This document shows positions 24,405 to 33,708 of a stretch of 64,000 bases of DNA, one piece after another. How positions within the stretch are numbered: position 1 is the first letter of the stretch; each line of letters opens with the position of its first letter. The notes beneath the pieces were generated by a model that worked only from the letters and a program-made list of their open reading frames with translations, was not told the origin of the DNA and did not search any database. Location of the stretch: positions 464,970-528,969 of the forward strand of contig CAJUSW010000001.1 in assembly GCA_910589485.1 (NCBI GenBank). Reading direction: 5' to 3'. A program made the position numbers and the translations under genes. This DNA comes from an uncultured Duncaniella sp. (GTDB lineage Bacteria > Bacteroidota > Bacteroidia > Bacteroidales > Muribaculaceae).

Positions 24405-25358
24405 TTACCCTAGGAACCAAGAATATTTGCTATCGCCATGCAGTGCATTATTGATTCCAACAGTCACCTCGGTAGCGTTAACCGCTCGCTGAAGATAGCT
24501 GTCAATGTAGCTGCTCTTATTAGCCTCCGTAAGTAGATTGTGGAAGTCAAACATGGAGATGGTATTATTCTTTGCTCCGAAATTGGGATCGGTATAGTAG
24601 TCTCGACAGACGTTGTTGATCTGACTGTCCGTGATAAGGAGCTTAGGAACCCGACGCTGATAACTGTTAGGGAGAGCCTGATAAAGCCTCATGCGCCCCA
24701 CGATCTGAGCGAACTGACTCTCAGTCAAGCGTGTATTGGACAGAGTGTTTAGCATACTAAGGTCATCAGCAGGTCGGAATGTCGAGAACAGATCAAGCAC
24801 TTGCTTGTATAGCTCATGGAGCGACATCACTTCAAGCTGAATCTTCGCACCCTGCCCCGTCAACACCTGATTGGAGCATACATGCATTCTCCACCCTATG
24901 AAAACGGAGAATTTCTCAGCTCCGCGGTTGGCTCGATAGAGGTTCAGGTCGTTGTAGTTACGGACACCGCCTATGCAAAGCTCGAGCCTCTGACCATCTA
25001 TCGTTTCGTGGATAGATGGTATTGTGAAGGCAAATGCCAAACGCTGATAGAACTGAGTCTTTTCGGATTCGAGCAACTCGGAAGCCCGTTTGCCAAGAGC
25101 TGAGGGGACACGGCCTCTCACTATGTGCGACACTCTGATTTCGGGTTCGTTGATAAGTTCACCGCTAAACACGTTACAAGCGCCATCATGCACCGTGGCG
25201 ATAAAGTCCTGATGCGAGATGGTGAGTTCCTGATTAGCCCATGTCGGAACTACACATTGAACGGTAAGTTCCTCCACACTTATGGCCGAAGTATTGGCCT
25301 CAATAAATGTAACTGAATTACAGGATGATTCCTGTACTGCGGGAATGGTTGTTTCCAT
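24405..25358 (-). CDS. DUF3871-family protein
   Basis: 317 residues matching the DUF3871 family, found almost only on Bacteroidota integrative elements. Recognisable blocks are QRLAFAFTIPSIHETIDGQR, ELCIGGVRNYNDLNLY, SVFIGWRMHVCSNQVL and MSLHELYKQVLDLF. No enzymatic motif or membrane segment. Biochemical role unknown; its steady presence beside integrase and RadC genes points to element maintenance. Confidence 0.8.
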   Translation of the reverse strand: METTIPAVQESSCNSVTFIEANTSAISVEELTVQCVVPTWANQELTISHQDFIATVHDGACNVFSGELINEPEIRVSHIVRGRVPSALGKRASELLESEKTQFYQRLAFAFTIPSIHETIDGQRLELCIGGVRNYNDLNLYRANRGAEKFSVFIGWRMHVCSNQVLTGQGAKIQLEVMSLHELYKQVLDLFSTFRPADDLSMLNTLSNTRLTESQFAQIVGRMRLYQALPNSYQRRVPKLLITDSQINNVCRDYYTDPNFGAKNNTISMFDFHNLLTEANKSSYIDSYLQRAVNATEVTVGINNALHGDSKYSWFLG

Positions 25359-26029
25359 GTCTATGAAATTAATGTGTTAAATGATTTATATGACTTTATT
25401 ACAGTCAATAAATTCTCCACGATTTCTCTTCGGCTATTTTTTCTGTTTCCCATTTTTATCAGGGGAGGGGTGTTTTTAACGTGTATGCTCCAACGCACAC
25501 AATACTTTCAAAATAAGAAAATGGAGATCATTCCATAAAATCATATTTACCGCACATCAACAGTTTCAACAAAATCCCCGATTGGCGGTATTTTCATTTT
25601 ATTCGAGGCATAGGTCTTGATTATGTATCCTGTTATTTTCAATGCAATATCGCTATTTTATTATTTTTTAACACACTCAGTTTAAGGCCTTTTCTTTTAG
25701 CCGTCACTGCTACCGCATACCTGTCAATAGAATTTATAAGCCAAGACAAGGGATTAGCCCCATAAATACCATGATGAGTTTTTATTTTGATTTTCAGATA
25801 CTAAAGATTATATTTGCTTATAGATATTATAGGGATTTACCATGCGATCACTTTAATTTCAATCATGATTCTCATTATGAAACCGGGGCAAAGCTTCGGT
25901 TTATATTTTGAGATTGATGTCTGATTTCTTGTGCATTACCACTATAAATATAGATATATATTACAGAATATTCCAGACTACCAAGATTGATCAGATAATT
26001 ATAAATTTTAATATTAAATTTTTCATAAC
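25359..26029. other. 671-bp AT-rich intergenic region between divergent element genes
   Basis: Separates the minus-strand DUF3871 gene from the plus-strand helicase-like gene. No gene, RNA or clear repeat found. It must hold both promoters, and as the largest gap in the element it is a candidate for its replication or transfer origin (inference only). Confidence 0.4.
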
Positions 26030-27217
26030 ATGAGAATTCATGTACCACTAAATGTAACGTATTTAAGTGATTGGAATGGATTTGAACTTCCTAATGGCAT
26101 TTTAAACAAAGGGATAACGGCATGTGGTGCCACTACTGTAGCCTTGGAAAATCGACATAAGACTATAATATGTTGTCCACGTATTAATCTGATAGTCAAT
26201 AAACACGAACAGTATCCTGAAACACTTATAGTTACAGGGGATGTAAGCAATCGTGCCATATTGGATTATCTATCAGCGTCCCAATTACCTAAAATTTTAG
26301 CGACTTTCGATTCTATTCCAAGATTGGCTACACTCATAGAGGATAAAAGCGATTGGCGGGTTGTCGTAGACGAGTATCATTACATACTTATTGACAGTGC
26401 CTTTAAATCTCAAGTGGAGATAGCCATATTAGATGCAGTCGTTCAATTCCCGTATGTAACATATCTCTCAGCCACACCTATAGCTGAGAAATTCATGAAA
26501 GAGATTGATCATTTCAAAAAACTGGACTACTATGAATTGGTATGGTCTAGTATTGACCATGTAAAGGTTCTGTGTGAAGAAAGCAAGAGTCCTATCAATG
26601 CAGCCCTTAGAATTGTGAGAGATTATCAATCTGGCATATTTCCACGTATTGAATTAGATGGACGAGTTATTGAATCCAATGAATGTGTGATATTCCTTAA
26701 CAGCGTCAACAACATAGCTAATATCATAAAGCAAACCGGATTATCACCCGAAGAGGTCAACATTATAGTCGGGACTTCCGATAACAACGATGACATTATC
26801 AGAAAGATAGGCAATGGTCACACAAGAGGCAGGATCCCATTAAAGGATGAACCACATAAGATGTTTACGTTTTGTACATCCACAGCCTTTGCAGGATGTG
26901 ATTTCTACTCGAAATGTGCTTCCACATTTGTAATCAGCGACAGCAATAGGGCCCACACCTCTATAGACATTGCTACTGAACTTGTGCAGATAGCGGGCCG
27001 ACAGAGGTTGAAAGAGAATCCGTTCAGGAGTGTTCTTACATTCATATATAACGTGAATAACGGAGCTATGAGCAGAGAGGAGTATATGGCAATAATCGAC
27101 AACCGCATGAGGGTTTCCATATCTGACGCTGATTTCAAAAACAGTATTCTCAACACCGACCTCAGGAACAAGTATATTAAAGAAACAGAACACTATATTA
27201 AAATAATGGGATTCTAG
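26030..27217 (+). CDS. SF2-helicase-like protein, N-terminal part (split by TAG)
   Basis: 395 residues up to an in-frame TAG. Superfamily-2 helicase motifs are visible: KGITACGATT in the Walker A position (no lysine), VVVDEYHY as motif II, YLSATP as motif III and QIAGRQRL as motif VI. A similar protein without the stop is encoded by the convergent gene 27953-29761 (602 residues). Reading through the TAG continues directly into the frame 27227-27856, giving about 608 residues. So this is probably one gene broken by a nonsense mutation. The missing Walker lysine makes helicase activity doubtful. Confidence 0.75.
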   Translation: MRIHVPLNVTYLSDWNGFELPNGILNKGITACGATTVALENRHKTIICCPRINLIVNKHEQYPETLIVTGDVSNRAILDYLSASQLPKILATFDSIPRLATLIEDKSDWRVVVDEYHYILIDSAFKSQVEIAILDAVVQFPYVTYLSATPIAEKFMKEIDHFKKLDYYELVWSSIDHVKVLCEESKSPINAALRIVRDYQSGIFPRIELDGRVIESNECVIFLNSVNNIANIIKQTGLSPEEVNIIVGTSDNNDDIIRKIGNGHTRGRIPLKDEPHKMFTFCTSTAFAGCDFYSKCASTFVISDSNRAHTSIDIATELVQIAGRQRLKENPFRSVLTFIYNVNNGAMSREEYMAIIDNRMRVSISDADFKNSILNTDLRNKYIKETEHYIKIMGF

Positions 27218-27226
27218 GACTCTTAC

Positions 27227-27856
27227 ATGTACTACGATAGGACCAACGACACATTCACCGTCAACAGACTGGCTTATATGAGTGATTGTTTCTCCTATGA
27301 GATCCAACATGAGAATTACATGAATGGTAATGTCATCTACACACTGCTACAAGATAGCGGATTTTGTGTAAGTGAAGAAATAAAATGCGGTATCATATAT
27401 GAGGAACAATTAAAAAATATGATTGCGCGTGACAATTTTATTGATCGTATGAGGGTCTATTGTGAGTACCGGATGAAACAAGAATCCAACATTTTCGCCA
27501 TACCTATCGAACAAATGGAACGAAAGTACAGGGATATAAAACCTTATTACGATGAATTGGGCGGTGAACGCATTAGGGCATTGGGTTATCGCAAAGCAAA
27601 ACTTGATGATGATATAAGGAACAATCGAAAGGCCTGGAAAATAGGATCTGACTTAACGCTGATATTCAAGCCGGGTATGAAGCTTCCAACTCCTGAGATA
27701 AAACGGATTATCAAAGATGTATATGCTGTAAATAATATCAACGGGAATCCCAAAATAACGGCAACAGTCCTCATGAGAAAATATAATATAAACATCAAGC
27801 CATGTAAAGTGCCATCAGTAGATGGTAAAAGAGTATCAGGATATGAAATTATATAA
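27227..27856 (+). CDS. C-terminal part of the split helicase-like protein
   Basis: 209 residues, in the same frame as the preceding gene and separated by TAG plus three codons. YYDRTNDTFTVNRLAYMSD aligns with YFAIDNYIYDELVRSSYNN of the intact paralogue at 27953-29761, at the position expected for one continuous protein. An ATG at 27227 would allow separate translation by reinitiation. The C-terminal half (LPTPEIKRIIKDVY) resembles the extra domain that ends the paralogue. Probably the tail of a disrupted gene; a two-subunit product cannot be excluded. Confidence 0.6.
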   Translation: MYYDRTNDTFTVNRLAYMSDCFSYEIQHENYMNGNVIYTLLQDSGFCVSEEIKCGIIYEEQLKNMIARDNFIDRMRVYCEYRMKQESNIFAIPIEQMERKYRDIKPYYDELGGERIRALGYRKAKLDDDIRNNRKAWKIGSDLTLIFKPGMKLPTPEIKRIIKDVYAVNNINGNPKITATVLMRKYNINIKPCKVPSVDGKRVSGYEII

Positions 27857-27905
27857 AATACTGAGGGAGTTAGTCATCAATGCATGGCTAACTCCCATTA
27901 ATCAG

Positions 27906-27957
27906 TAATGTACTTTTTATGATCTCACCCTATGAGAATGAAAAATGCACGTTCATT
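27906..27957. repeat. Palindromic intergenic element, copy D
   Basis: AATGTACTTTTT / AAAAATGCACGTT inverted ends around CTCACCCTATGAGAATG, between two convergent genes and reaching the last codons of the minus-strand gene. It could act as a bidirectional terminator. Confidence 0.55.
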
Positions 27958-29761
27958 CGATCTTTGATGATAATATCCTTACAGCCCGGCCATTACCTAT
28001 CCTCGCTTCGTGATCCACATTAAAATATTCGTCTATGGAGTAGGCCGTGACCGAGTTAAAGGGTTTTATCTCGAACAACTCAAACAACCGTATCAACTCA
28101 TTCTTCACATAGGACCTCGTATATTTACGTCCGACATCAAACGTGTTTCTTAGAGCATTTAAGAATGCATCTCCATTGCTCTTCTCTCTATATTCATGTA
28201 TGATCAGTTTTTCCCGTAACGATTTTACCCTATAACCACATTCAGTAACAACAGCTTTACCAAGCTTAAAAAATGCGTCTACAATTACAGGTTCTTTCTC
28301 TCGAAGCTCCTCTATTATGGAATCGACAATCTCACATCCTCGATCATCCTTTATATTGTCAAGGAATTCTACCAGCTCTTCTCTCATCTTTTTCATAGTA
28401 CCCGCTCCACTGAATAAAGAGAGCCTGTCATGTTCTCCGAACGGGTGCTTCATGAATGAGATCCCCTTTATTATAAAACGTCCGGATTCAAGATACCGAC
28501 TCTTTACTGAATCAATGTTATTGTAAGAGGAGCGAACAAGCTCGTCATATATATAATTGTCGATCGCAAAATAGTCCTTAACTCCATATCTCAGGAAATT
28601 ATTATATGGCATAGCATCAAGAGCCGTCCTGAACGCATTGCGTTGCTCAGATGATTTAGCACAATTATATAAAGTTTTCACTATGGTGTAAACTTTCTCG
28701 CAACAATCGATGTATTCTTTAAGTCCATCGATGGAACGCTGTTGAATAGTTGATCTTGTTGTGAAAACATGGGTAACCGAAGATACTCCACCTCTGAATC
28801 TGCCGATTGCTTGTACAATATCAGCATACGGATCCAAGAGTGTATGATCGGCAAAGTACGGCTCAGTTATGAAAACAACATCAGGACGCATATCCAACTC
28901 AATATCAATCGCGGTATGGAACCGGCTTGTGAAGAAATTGAATTTACGCATGTGCTTTTTCGACCAATTCTCATAAGCGTTTTTGAATCCTTTATTTTTG
29001 AGTTTCGTGACACTCTTAGTCGCACAAAAAACGCTACTTCGGACAGCTATCCCAAGCTTGCTTATCAATTGATGTATCATGTCCGTACTATTAACGAATA
29101 TGCATATATTGTTCTCCGAGGCCTGAGCCTTTTCTATAACGGGAAGTATATTCCTAATCGCTTCAAGCATATTATTGGTATGCACTAACTGAATCTCTTG
29201 GGCATAATCATACGTGGGTAAGATTTCTACAACCCTGAAATCATTCTTCTCAAAGCGAGGGTCCGAGGGGATGATAGGTGTTGCGGATACAAGAGCCTTA
29301 TCAACAAAACTGAAGAAATCGTCCATCGGAAGAAGAATATCAGGACGGTAATCCATATCCTTTATTATCTTGTGGCACTCATCAAGTAGCAGGAAACAAC
29401 GCATGTACATATCTTCACCAATCTCCTCAAAAGCATCCTTTACCTTATAGAAGCTTTCCGGCGTGACCATAATCTTGATATTACGCCCTCCCTTTATTGA
29501 GCGGTCAATATAATTCACCACATCATCTGTCGTAACACGTTCCTTCACTCCAAATAGATTGTCGGCCGTGTGTTTCGCACACTTCACTGTTATAGTTGGC
29601 ACATTAGGAACTACTATGATAGAGTCGCGGTCCGATATTATTTCGGAGTATGTAGCCCCGAGACCTGTCAGTGTTTTGTGCAATATGATCCCACTCTCGA
29701 TATTCTTATATATGTCAGTGAGGTATTGCCCTTTGTCTACGCTTAAATAGTTATGTATCAT
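27953..29761 (-). CDS. SF2-helicase-like protein of the element
   Basis: 602 residues. Motifs in order: TLTGLGATYSEI in the Walker A position (Gly-Ala-Thr instead of Gly-Lys-Thr), FLLLDECHKI (DECH box), ALVSATPI, and QAIGRFRGG (motif VI). A helical C-terminal half follows with YTRSYVKNELIRLFE near the end. The sister gene 26030-27856 has the same plan. Such paralogous helicase-like proteins with a lysine-less P-loop recur on Bacteroidota elements. A role in element DNA processing is likely but unproven. Confidence 0.8.
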   Translation of the reverse strand: MIHNYLSVDKGQYLTDIYKNIESGIILHKTLTGLGATYSEIISDRDSIIVVPNVPTITVKCAKHTADNLFGVKERVTTDDVVNYIDRSIKGGRNIKIMVTPESFYKVKDAFEEIGEDMYMRCFLLLDECHKIIKDMDYRPDILLPMDDFFSFVDKALVSATPIIPSDPRFEKNDFRVVEILPTYDYAQEIQLVHTNNMLEAIRNILPVIEKAQASENNICIFVNSTDMIHQLISKLGIAVRSSVFCATKSVTKLKNKGFKNAYENWSKKHMRKFNFFTSRFHTAIDIELDMRPDVVFITEPYFADHTLLDPYADIVQAIGRFRGGVSSVTHVFTTRSTIQQRSIDGLKEYIDCCEKVYTIVKTLYNCAKSSEQRNAFRTALDAMPYNNFLRYGVKDYFAIDNYIYDELVRSSYNNIDSVKSRYLESGRFIIKGISFMKHPFGEHDRLSLFSGAGTMKKMREELVEFLDNIKDDRGCEIVDSIIEELREKEPVIVDAFFKLGKAVVTECGYRVKSLREKLIIHEYREKSNGDAFLNALRNTFDVGRKYTRSYVKNELIRLFELFEIKPFNSVTAYSIDEYFNVDHEARIGNGRAVRILSSKIE

Positions 29762-29840
29762 GCTATAGATAAATATGGAGGGAGAGTTTTATGCCCTCCC
29801 TCCGTTACTCAATCAAGAGTCATTAGCCCCTAAGTAGGCT

Positions 29841-30314
29841 TTAACGCAATAATCCCTCGGCTTCAGGAGTGCGCTCCAAATAGAAGATTACTGTGCCATG
29901 CTTCAGCTTGGCTGAGACTGTCAATCGGTCAGGCTTGTCACGAAACGCAGGGATGGTTTTCATGACTCCGAGCTTGCTTTTGAGGAAGCTCTTGAGCATA
30001 TCAAATCTGATAGCATCAGGAGTTACACCATCCTCAACCTTAAAAGGTGCTGTCGGATCAACATCCTTGTCATCGATTGTACCATACACGAGGTATCCGA
30101 TGAGCATGTCCAATCCAGCTTGAGATAGTTGGTAACTGAACTTCTCGGTCGTCCGGCTTTCGACGACAGCCGTCACGAACCCGTAACTGTCACGCGAGAA
30201 GTATAGCGTGATAGCCTCCTTCCGGTTCATCATTGTTATCAACTCTTTGTGCGCCTTCTCATTAGGATAGGCCGCTTTAGCCACTGTGGGCTCATTAATA
30301 ATTAAATTTATCAT
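29841..30314 (-). CDS. Hypothetical protein of the element
   Basis: 157 residues, not recognised. Mixed alpha/beta composition: MINLIINEPTVAKAAYP at the start, beta-rich ITLYFSRDSYGFVTAVVESR, and TVIFYLERTPEAEGLLR at the end. No signal peptide, membrane helix or metal motif. It starts after a 100-bp gap with probable promoter space and precedes the helicase-like gene by 79 bp, in the same direction. Confidence 0.6.
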   Translation of the reverse strand: MINLIINEPTVAKAAYPNEKAHKELITMMNRKEAITLYFSRDSYGFVTAVVESRTTEKFSYQLSQAGLDMLIGYLVYGTIDDKDVDPTAPFKVEDGVTPDAIRFDMLKSFLKSKLGVMKTIPAFRDKPDRLTVSAKLKHGTVIFYLERTPEAEGLLR

Positions 30315-30414
30315 AATACTTATTATTTTGGGATTTACTCCCTTTTACAGTGGCAAAATTAGAGCTATCCTTAGCCTTAAATAAAATAAGTTTTTCCCGG
30401 AATTTTTATTATAT

Positions 30415-31284
30415 TCAGTAAATCTCTAATATAGGTAATGTTATGTGCCTATAATCTTTCATCAATTTATCAAAAACGCCATTGTTGGTACTTCCGCAGA
30501 GGCCACGAGCATCGTCAATCGGGAAGTTAGGGTAGAACTCATTGACGAGCCAAAGCACATAGAGACAAAAGTCTCGCTCACTCTGGGTATAGGCACCCTC
30601 TTTCCTGCGTTGAACATTTATGGGCAAATGCTCCAAAAGTGTTTTTATCAGTATATAATCAGCCAACCTTTTGTTAGCTCGGACCGTGTGCAGAATCCCA
30701 TCAGTCGACAATGACGAAGCGACATAATTAACGAACAGGGCCTTGATGAATCTATCATCCGAGAACTTAAAATGCTTCTTCCCGATTTTCACGTCAAGTT
30801 CCACTGGCGCATCCGGACATTCCTTGATCCGGTCAACCAGCTCCTCCACCATATCACCTATAGTTATGGAGACTCCTTGTTCAACCCATACTTTCAACAC
30901 ACTCCATAGGTAGACGATGAAATCGAACGTTGCTTCCTCAGAAATCCCCAATTCCTCTATTATCTCATAGAATTCCGAGACATCCATCAGGGCATCCCAT
31001 TTTCCCTGACTGATTCCTGTATATTGCATACGCTCTTCTCTCGTCTCATAGTATCGCATATAGGCTTGGGATGGGCTCCATTCTTCCCCATCGAAAACAG
31101 GACACCTCAACAGATATTTCCGTAGGTACTTGAGCCTCTCACGTATTTCATCCTGATTTTCCTCAGGTTGCAAGCCTAACCACCATTCAAATTCACTGTC
31201 AGCCCACTTTTCCGAGTTTTTATAGTATTCAGCATCGGGAGAGGCTACAAACTTCTTACGCTTCAGATATTCTTCAAATTCCAT
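30415..31284 (-). CDS. Hypothetical helical protein of the element
   Basis: 289 residues, not recognised. Rich in acidic residues and tryptophan in the first third (SEKWADSEFEWWLGLQPEE), otherwise mainly helical, ending VFDKLMKDYRHITLPILEIY. No membrane helices. It is the gene after the integrase in the direction of transcription, 79 bp downstream, and could encode an element regulator or excision factor, but no helix-turn-helix is evident. Confidence 0.6.
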   Translation of the reverse strand: MEFEEYLKRKKFVASPDAEYYKNSEKWADSEFEWWLGLQPEENQDEIRERLKYLRKYLLRCPVFDGEEWSPSQAYMRYYETREERMQYTGISQGKWDALMDVSEFYEIIEELGISEEATFDFIVYLWSVLKVWVEQGVSITIGDMVEELVDRIKECPDAPVELDVKIGKKHFKFSDDRFIKALFVNYVASSLSTDGILHTVRANKRLADYILIKTLLEHLPINVQRRKEGAYTQSERDFCLYVLWLVNEFYPNFPIDDARGLCGSTNNGVFDKLMKDYRHITLPILEIY

Positions 31285-31363
31285 AACCTGTAGTATTAAA
31301 CACTACAAATATAAACAAAATATATCCCATCTCTATTATATTGTAGAAATGGGATATATTTCA

Positions 31364-32566
31364 TTACAGGAGATTCTTCATCGCTTGATCAATCTGCTCA
31401 TTATCGAAGCTATCAAGATAGATTTGGGTAACACGCTCTGAACTGTGCCCCATGATTTCTCGGATGATAGCAGTAGGAACCCCTGCTCGTTTCATCACGG
31501 TTGCCTGACTGTGCCGTGCAACGTATGTGGTGAGCGTTATCGGAAGTCCTAAATCCGCTCCTATCCTCTTCAACCTGTCATTGACATTAGAAATAACCTT
31601 ATGGATTCGGTTAGCCTTTTGGATCTCTGTCTGATGGAATGGTGATAATATCGGAAAGAGATAGGGGGATTCCTCATTGTGGTATTTCTCAATCAGCGCC
31701 AACGCTTGTTGTTGGAGAGGAAGCTTTATCAACTTTTTAGTCTTTTGTCGCTTATATATAAGCCTCCCATCAACTATATTATCCTTGGTCAGATGTGCTA
31801 TATCCACAAAATTGATTCCTCCACAATAGTAGGTGAAAGCAAATATATCAATCGGTAAGCGCATGAAACGATCGGATGTTGAATAATTTATAACCCGTTC
31901 CACATCATCTCTACTTAATGCCCGCTTAGAGGTCTCCTGATGCAATTTAGATACCTTGTACTTCTTGAACGGATATAATTCCGAGGATACAGCATCCATC
32001 GAAATCGCCACATTGTATATAACACGCAGTGATCTGATACGAACTCCTATTGAATTCTCTGCAAGGTTTGACTTACGCAGAAACAGCTCATATTCCCTGA
32101 GCCATTTCAGGTCAATTTCCGAGAACGGTATTTTTAGATGTCCCCTGAACTTCTCCATTGACACTTTCAGTTGGGTGAACGTCTGGGCATATCTACGCCG
32201 ATTGGATTCTATCAGGTCATTGATATGCTTTGTTAATATATCTTCTACATTGACCAACTTTACACGTTTAGTCCTTACCTGCTCAACAAGTGAATCAGAA
32301 GTGTACTCACAGGAGGTGGCCTTTAACTCCACGATTTTAGATGTGTACATCTTTAACTTGTCAGCAATGAGCAATTCTATGTAATCTCGGTTTGGACATT
32401 CAGCCTTTGGTTGGTTCTTCGAGAAATCCCAATGCTCAGGATTTACGGACACACCAAGACTGACATATTTTAGTTTTCTGTCCTTGGTGATTCTAAGCAT
32501 CAGGGGAGATTCACCATTACTCAGCACTTTCGATTTGTAGCAAATAGCACGAATAGTAGTCGCCAT
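31364..32566 (-). CDS. Tyrosine recombinase (integrase) of the main element
   Basis: 400 residues. An N-terminal arm-binding domain (MATTIRAICYKS, LGVSVNPEHWDF), a SAM-like core-binding domain (about 100-210) and a C-terminal catalytic domain. YVARHSQATVMKRAG contains the second catalytic arginine, IMGHSS the conserved His, and TQIYLDSF the nucleophilic tyrosine. At the place of the first catalytic arginine the sequence reads YYCGGINFVD, a variant seen in several Bacteroidota integrases. The start codon directly abuts the attR repeat at 32567, so integration and excision would change the upstream DNA and promoter of the gene. Confidence 0.93.
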   Translation of the reverse strand: MATTIRAICYKSKVLSNGESPLMLRITKDRKLKYVSLGVSVNPEHWDFSKNQPKAECPNRDYIELLIADKLKMYTSKIVELKATSCEYTSDSLVEQVRTKRVKLVNVEDILTKHINDLIESNRRRYAQTFTQLKVSMEKFRGHLKIPFSEIDLKWLREYELFLRKSNLAENSIGVRIRSLRVIYNVAISMDAVSSELYPFKKYKVSKLHQETSKRALSRDDVERVINYSTSDRFMRLPIDIFAFTYYCGGINFVDIAHLTKDNIVDGRLIYKRQKTKKLIKLPLQQQALALIEKYHNEESPYLFPILSPFHQTEIQKANRIHKVISNVNDRLKRIGADLGLPITLTTYVARHSQATVMKRAGVPTAIIREIMGHSSERVTQIYLDSFDNEQIDQAMKNLL

Positions 32567-32588
32567 GGTTTAAACTATGGTTTAAACA
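32567..32588. repeat. attR of the main element
   Basis: Identical 22 bp to attL at 8936-8957, next to the integrase start codon and 80 bp from tRNA-Lys. An inverted GTTTAAACC follows at 32593-32601. Confidence 0.8.
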
Positions 32589-32668
32589 GACTGTTTAAAC
32601 CACCGCCGTTTCCATGTTTTTAGACACGAAAAAAGCGACTACAAATTCTGTAATCGCTTGATTCTTAG

Positions 32669-32741
32669 TGACCTCGGAGAGGCTCGAACTCTCGACCCAC
32701 TGATTAAGAGTCAGTTGCTCTACCAACTGAGCTACGAAGTC
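32669..32741 (-). tRNA. tRNA-Lys (CTT)
   Basis: 73-nt cloverleaf on the minus strand: acceptor GACTTCG / CGAGGTC, D-arm GCTC/GAGC, anticodon stem ACTGA/TCAGT with loop CTCTTAA (anticodon CTT), T-arm GAGAG/CTCTC with TTCGAGC, discriminator A. CCA is not encoded. A TACCTTTGC -7 box lies at 32813-32821, and the GCGATTACAGAATT / GTAGTCGC stem beyond its 3' end can terminate it. Confidence 0.95.
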
Positions 32742-32812
32742 ATTTTTGCAAGTTTCAAAGTTGATTGCTTTTGGCTTTCAATCTTTGTTGAGGTCTCTCC
32801 CTCAATTGCGAT

Positions 32813-32821
32813 GCAAAGGTA
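32813..32821 (-). promoter_or_regulatory. Promoter -7 box of tRNA-Lys
   Basis: TACCTTTGC on the minus strand, 72 bp before the tRNA 5' end. The duplicated tRNA at 8764-8880 lacks this box. Confidence 0.6.
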
Positions 32822-32894
32822 GGGAGTATTTTTGAATCCTCCAAATGTTTTTGAATATTTTTTTCAAATTTATTTCAAAAAAATGTTCTTTTCC

Positions 32895-32925
32895 GAATTT
32901 TCGACTATTAAATAGTCGAAAATTC
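32895..32925. repeat. 31-bp perfect palindrome
   Basis: GAATTTTCGACTATT and its exact complement around a single A. It lies in the 315-bp stretch between tRNA-Lys and the DUF3109 gene, which otherwise shows only poly-A/T runs. Possible terminator or protein-binding site. Confidence 0.6.
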
Positions 32926-33056
32926 CCTCGGGCGGATTCTCTAACTTAGCCCCGATACGGTAATAATAAAAATGAGTGACCTCAGCGGAAACATGCAAAA
33001 AAATTACAGCGAAGCTAAAAAGCTGACTCGATTCGGTCGTTTTTTATCCCCGCGCC

Positions 33057-33671
33057 TCAGTCTTTATCGCCATATTCCTCAAGATATGCCTCGCATGCCT
33101 CACACAATTCATCGTACCACTCCTTGCCGAAACGGTCGGTAAGCGGGCCCTTGAGGAACTGATAGAGACGTATCCCGAGCTCTCGCCCTTTCTTTTCGGC
33201 AGCCCGGCATATTTTCCACCGATGATAATTCACGGCGGTGAAGGTGGGATACTCGGTGAGCCGGACCGGATAGAGCGCGCATGACGATGGCTTGCGGAAC
33301 GAGCCGGTCTTCCCCTCGTTATAGGCACACTCGATGGCGCATTGGCACACACCGCCCGGCGCGTAGCAGGTGTATATGCAATTGCGCCCCTCCACAATCT
33401 GTGTCACGAGATCGCCGTCGGGATCCAGATAGCTTGTCCCGGCCTCGGCTATGCGCTGGCGTGCCGAGGGGAGCAGACGGTCCTCAATGACGGGGAGCAG
33501 ACGGTCAATCTCATCGCGTTCGGCCTCGGTGAGCGGTGCTCCGGCATCGCCTTCTATACAACATTCGCCAAGACATGCGTCGATGTCACAACAAAAGAAC
33601 TGCTCGGCAAGGTCGAGCGACACGAGTGTATCCTGAATCTGTAACATTATTTCTTCAGTTGTTTCTTCCAT
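33057..33671 (-). CDS. DUF3109 cysteine-rich protein
   Basis: 204 residues with the DUF3109 pattern of conserved cysteines: FFCCDIDACLGECCIEGDAG near the start, then RNCIYTCYAPGGVCQCAIECAYNEG and SFRKPSSCALYPVRL. Resembles the zinc/iron-chelating YkgJ group. The product is expected in the cytosol; biochemical role is not established. It lies 37 bp downstream of the plug-protein gene, in the same direction. Confidence 0.88.
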   Translation of the reverse strand: MEETTEEIMLQIQDTLVSLDLAEQFFCCDIDACLGECCIEGDAGAPLTEAERDEIDRLLPVIEDRLLPSARQRIAEAGTSYLDPDGDLVTQIVEGRNCIYTCYAPGGVCQCAIECAYNEGKTGSFRKPSSCALYPVRLTEYPTFTAVNYHRWKICRAAEKKGRELGIRLYQFLKGPLTDRFGKEWYDELCEACEAYLEEYGDKD

Positions 33672-33708
33672 AATGGATAATTACGTTATAAAAATAGTGG
33701 GCGCGGGT

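Noticed and set aside
27215..27217. TAG as a recoded sense codon
   Set aside because: Other genes here, including rng and rseP, end in TAG, so general recoding is unlikely; a local event remains possible.
26030..29761. Restriction enzyme or CRISPR Cas3 helicase
   Set aside because: No nuclease, methylase or cas partner nearby, and the P-loop lacks lysine.
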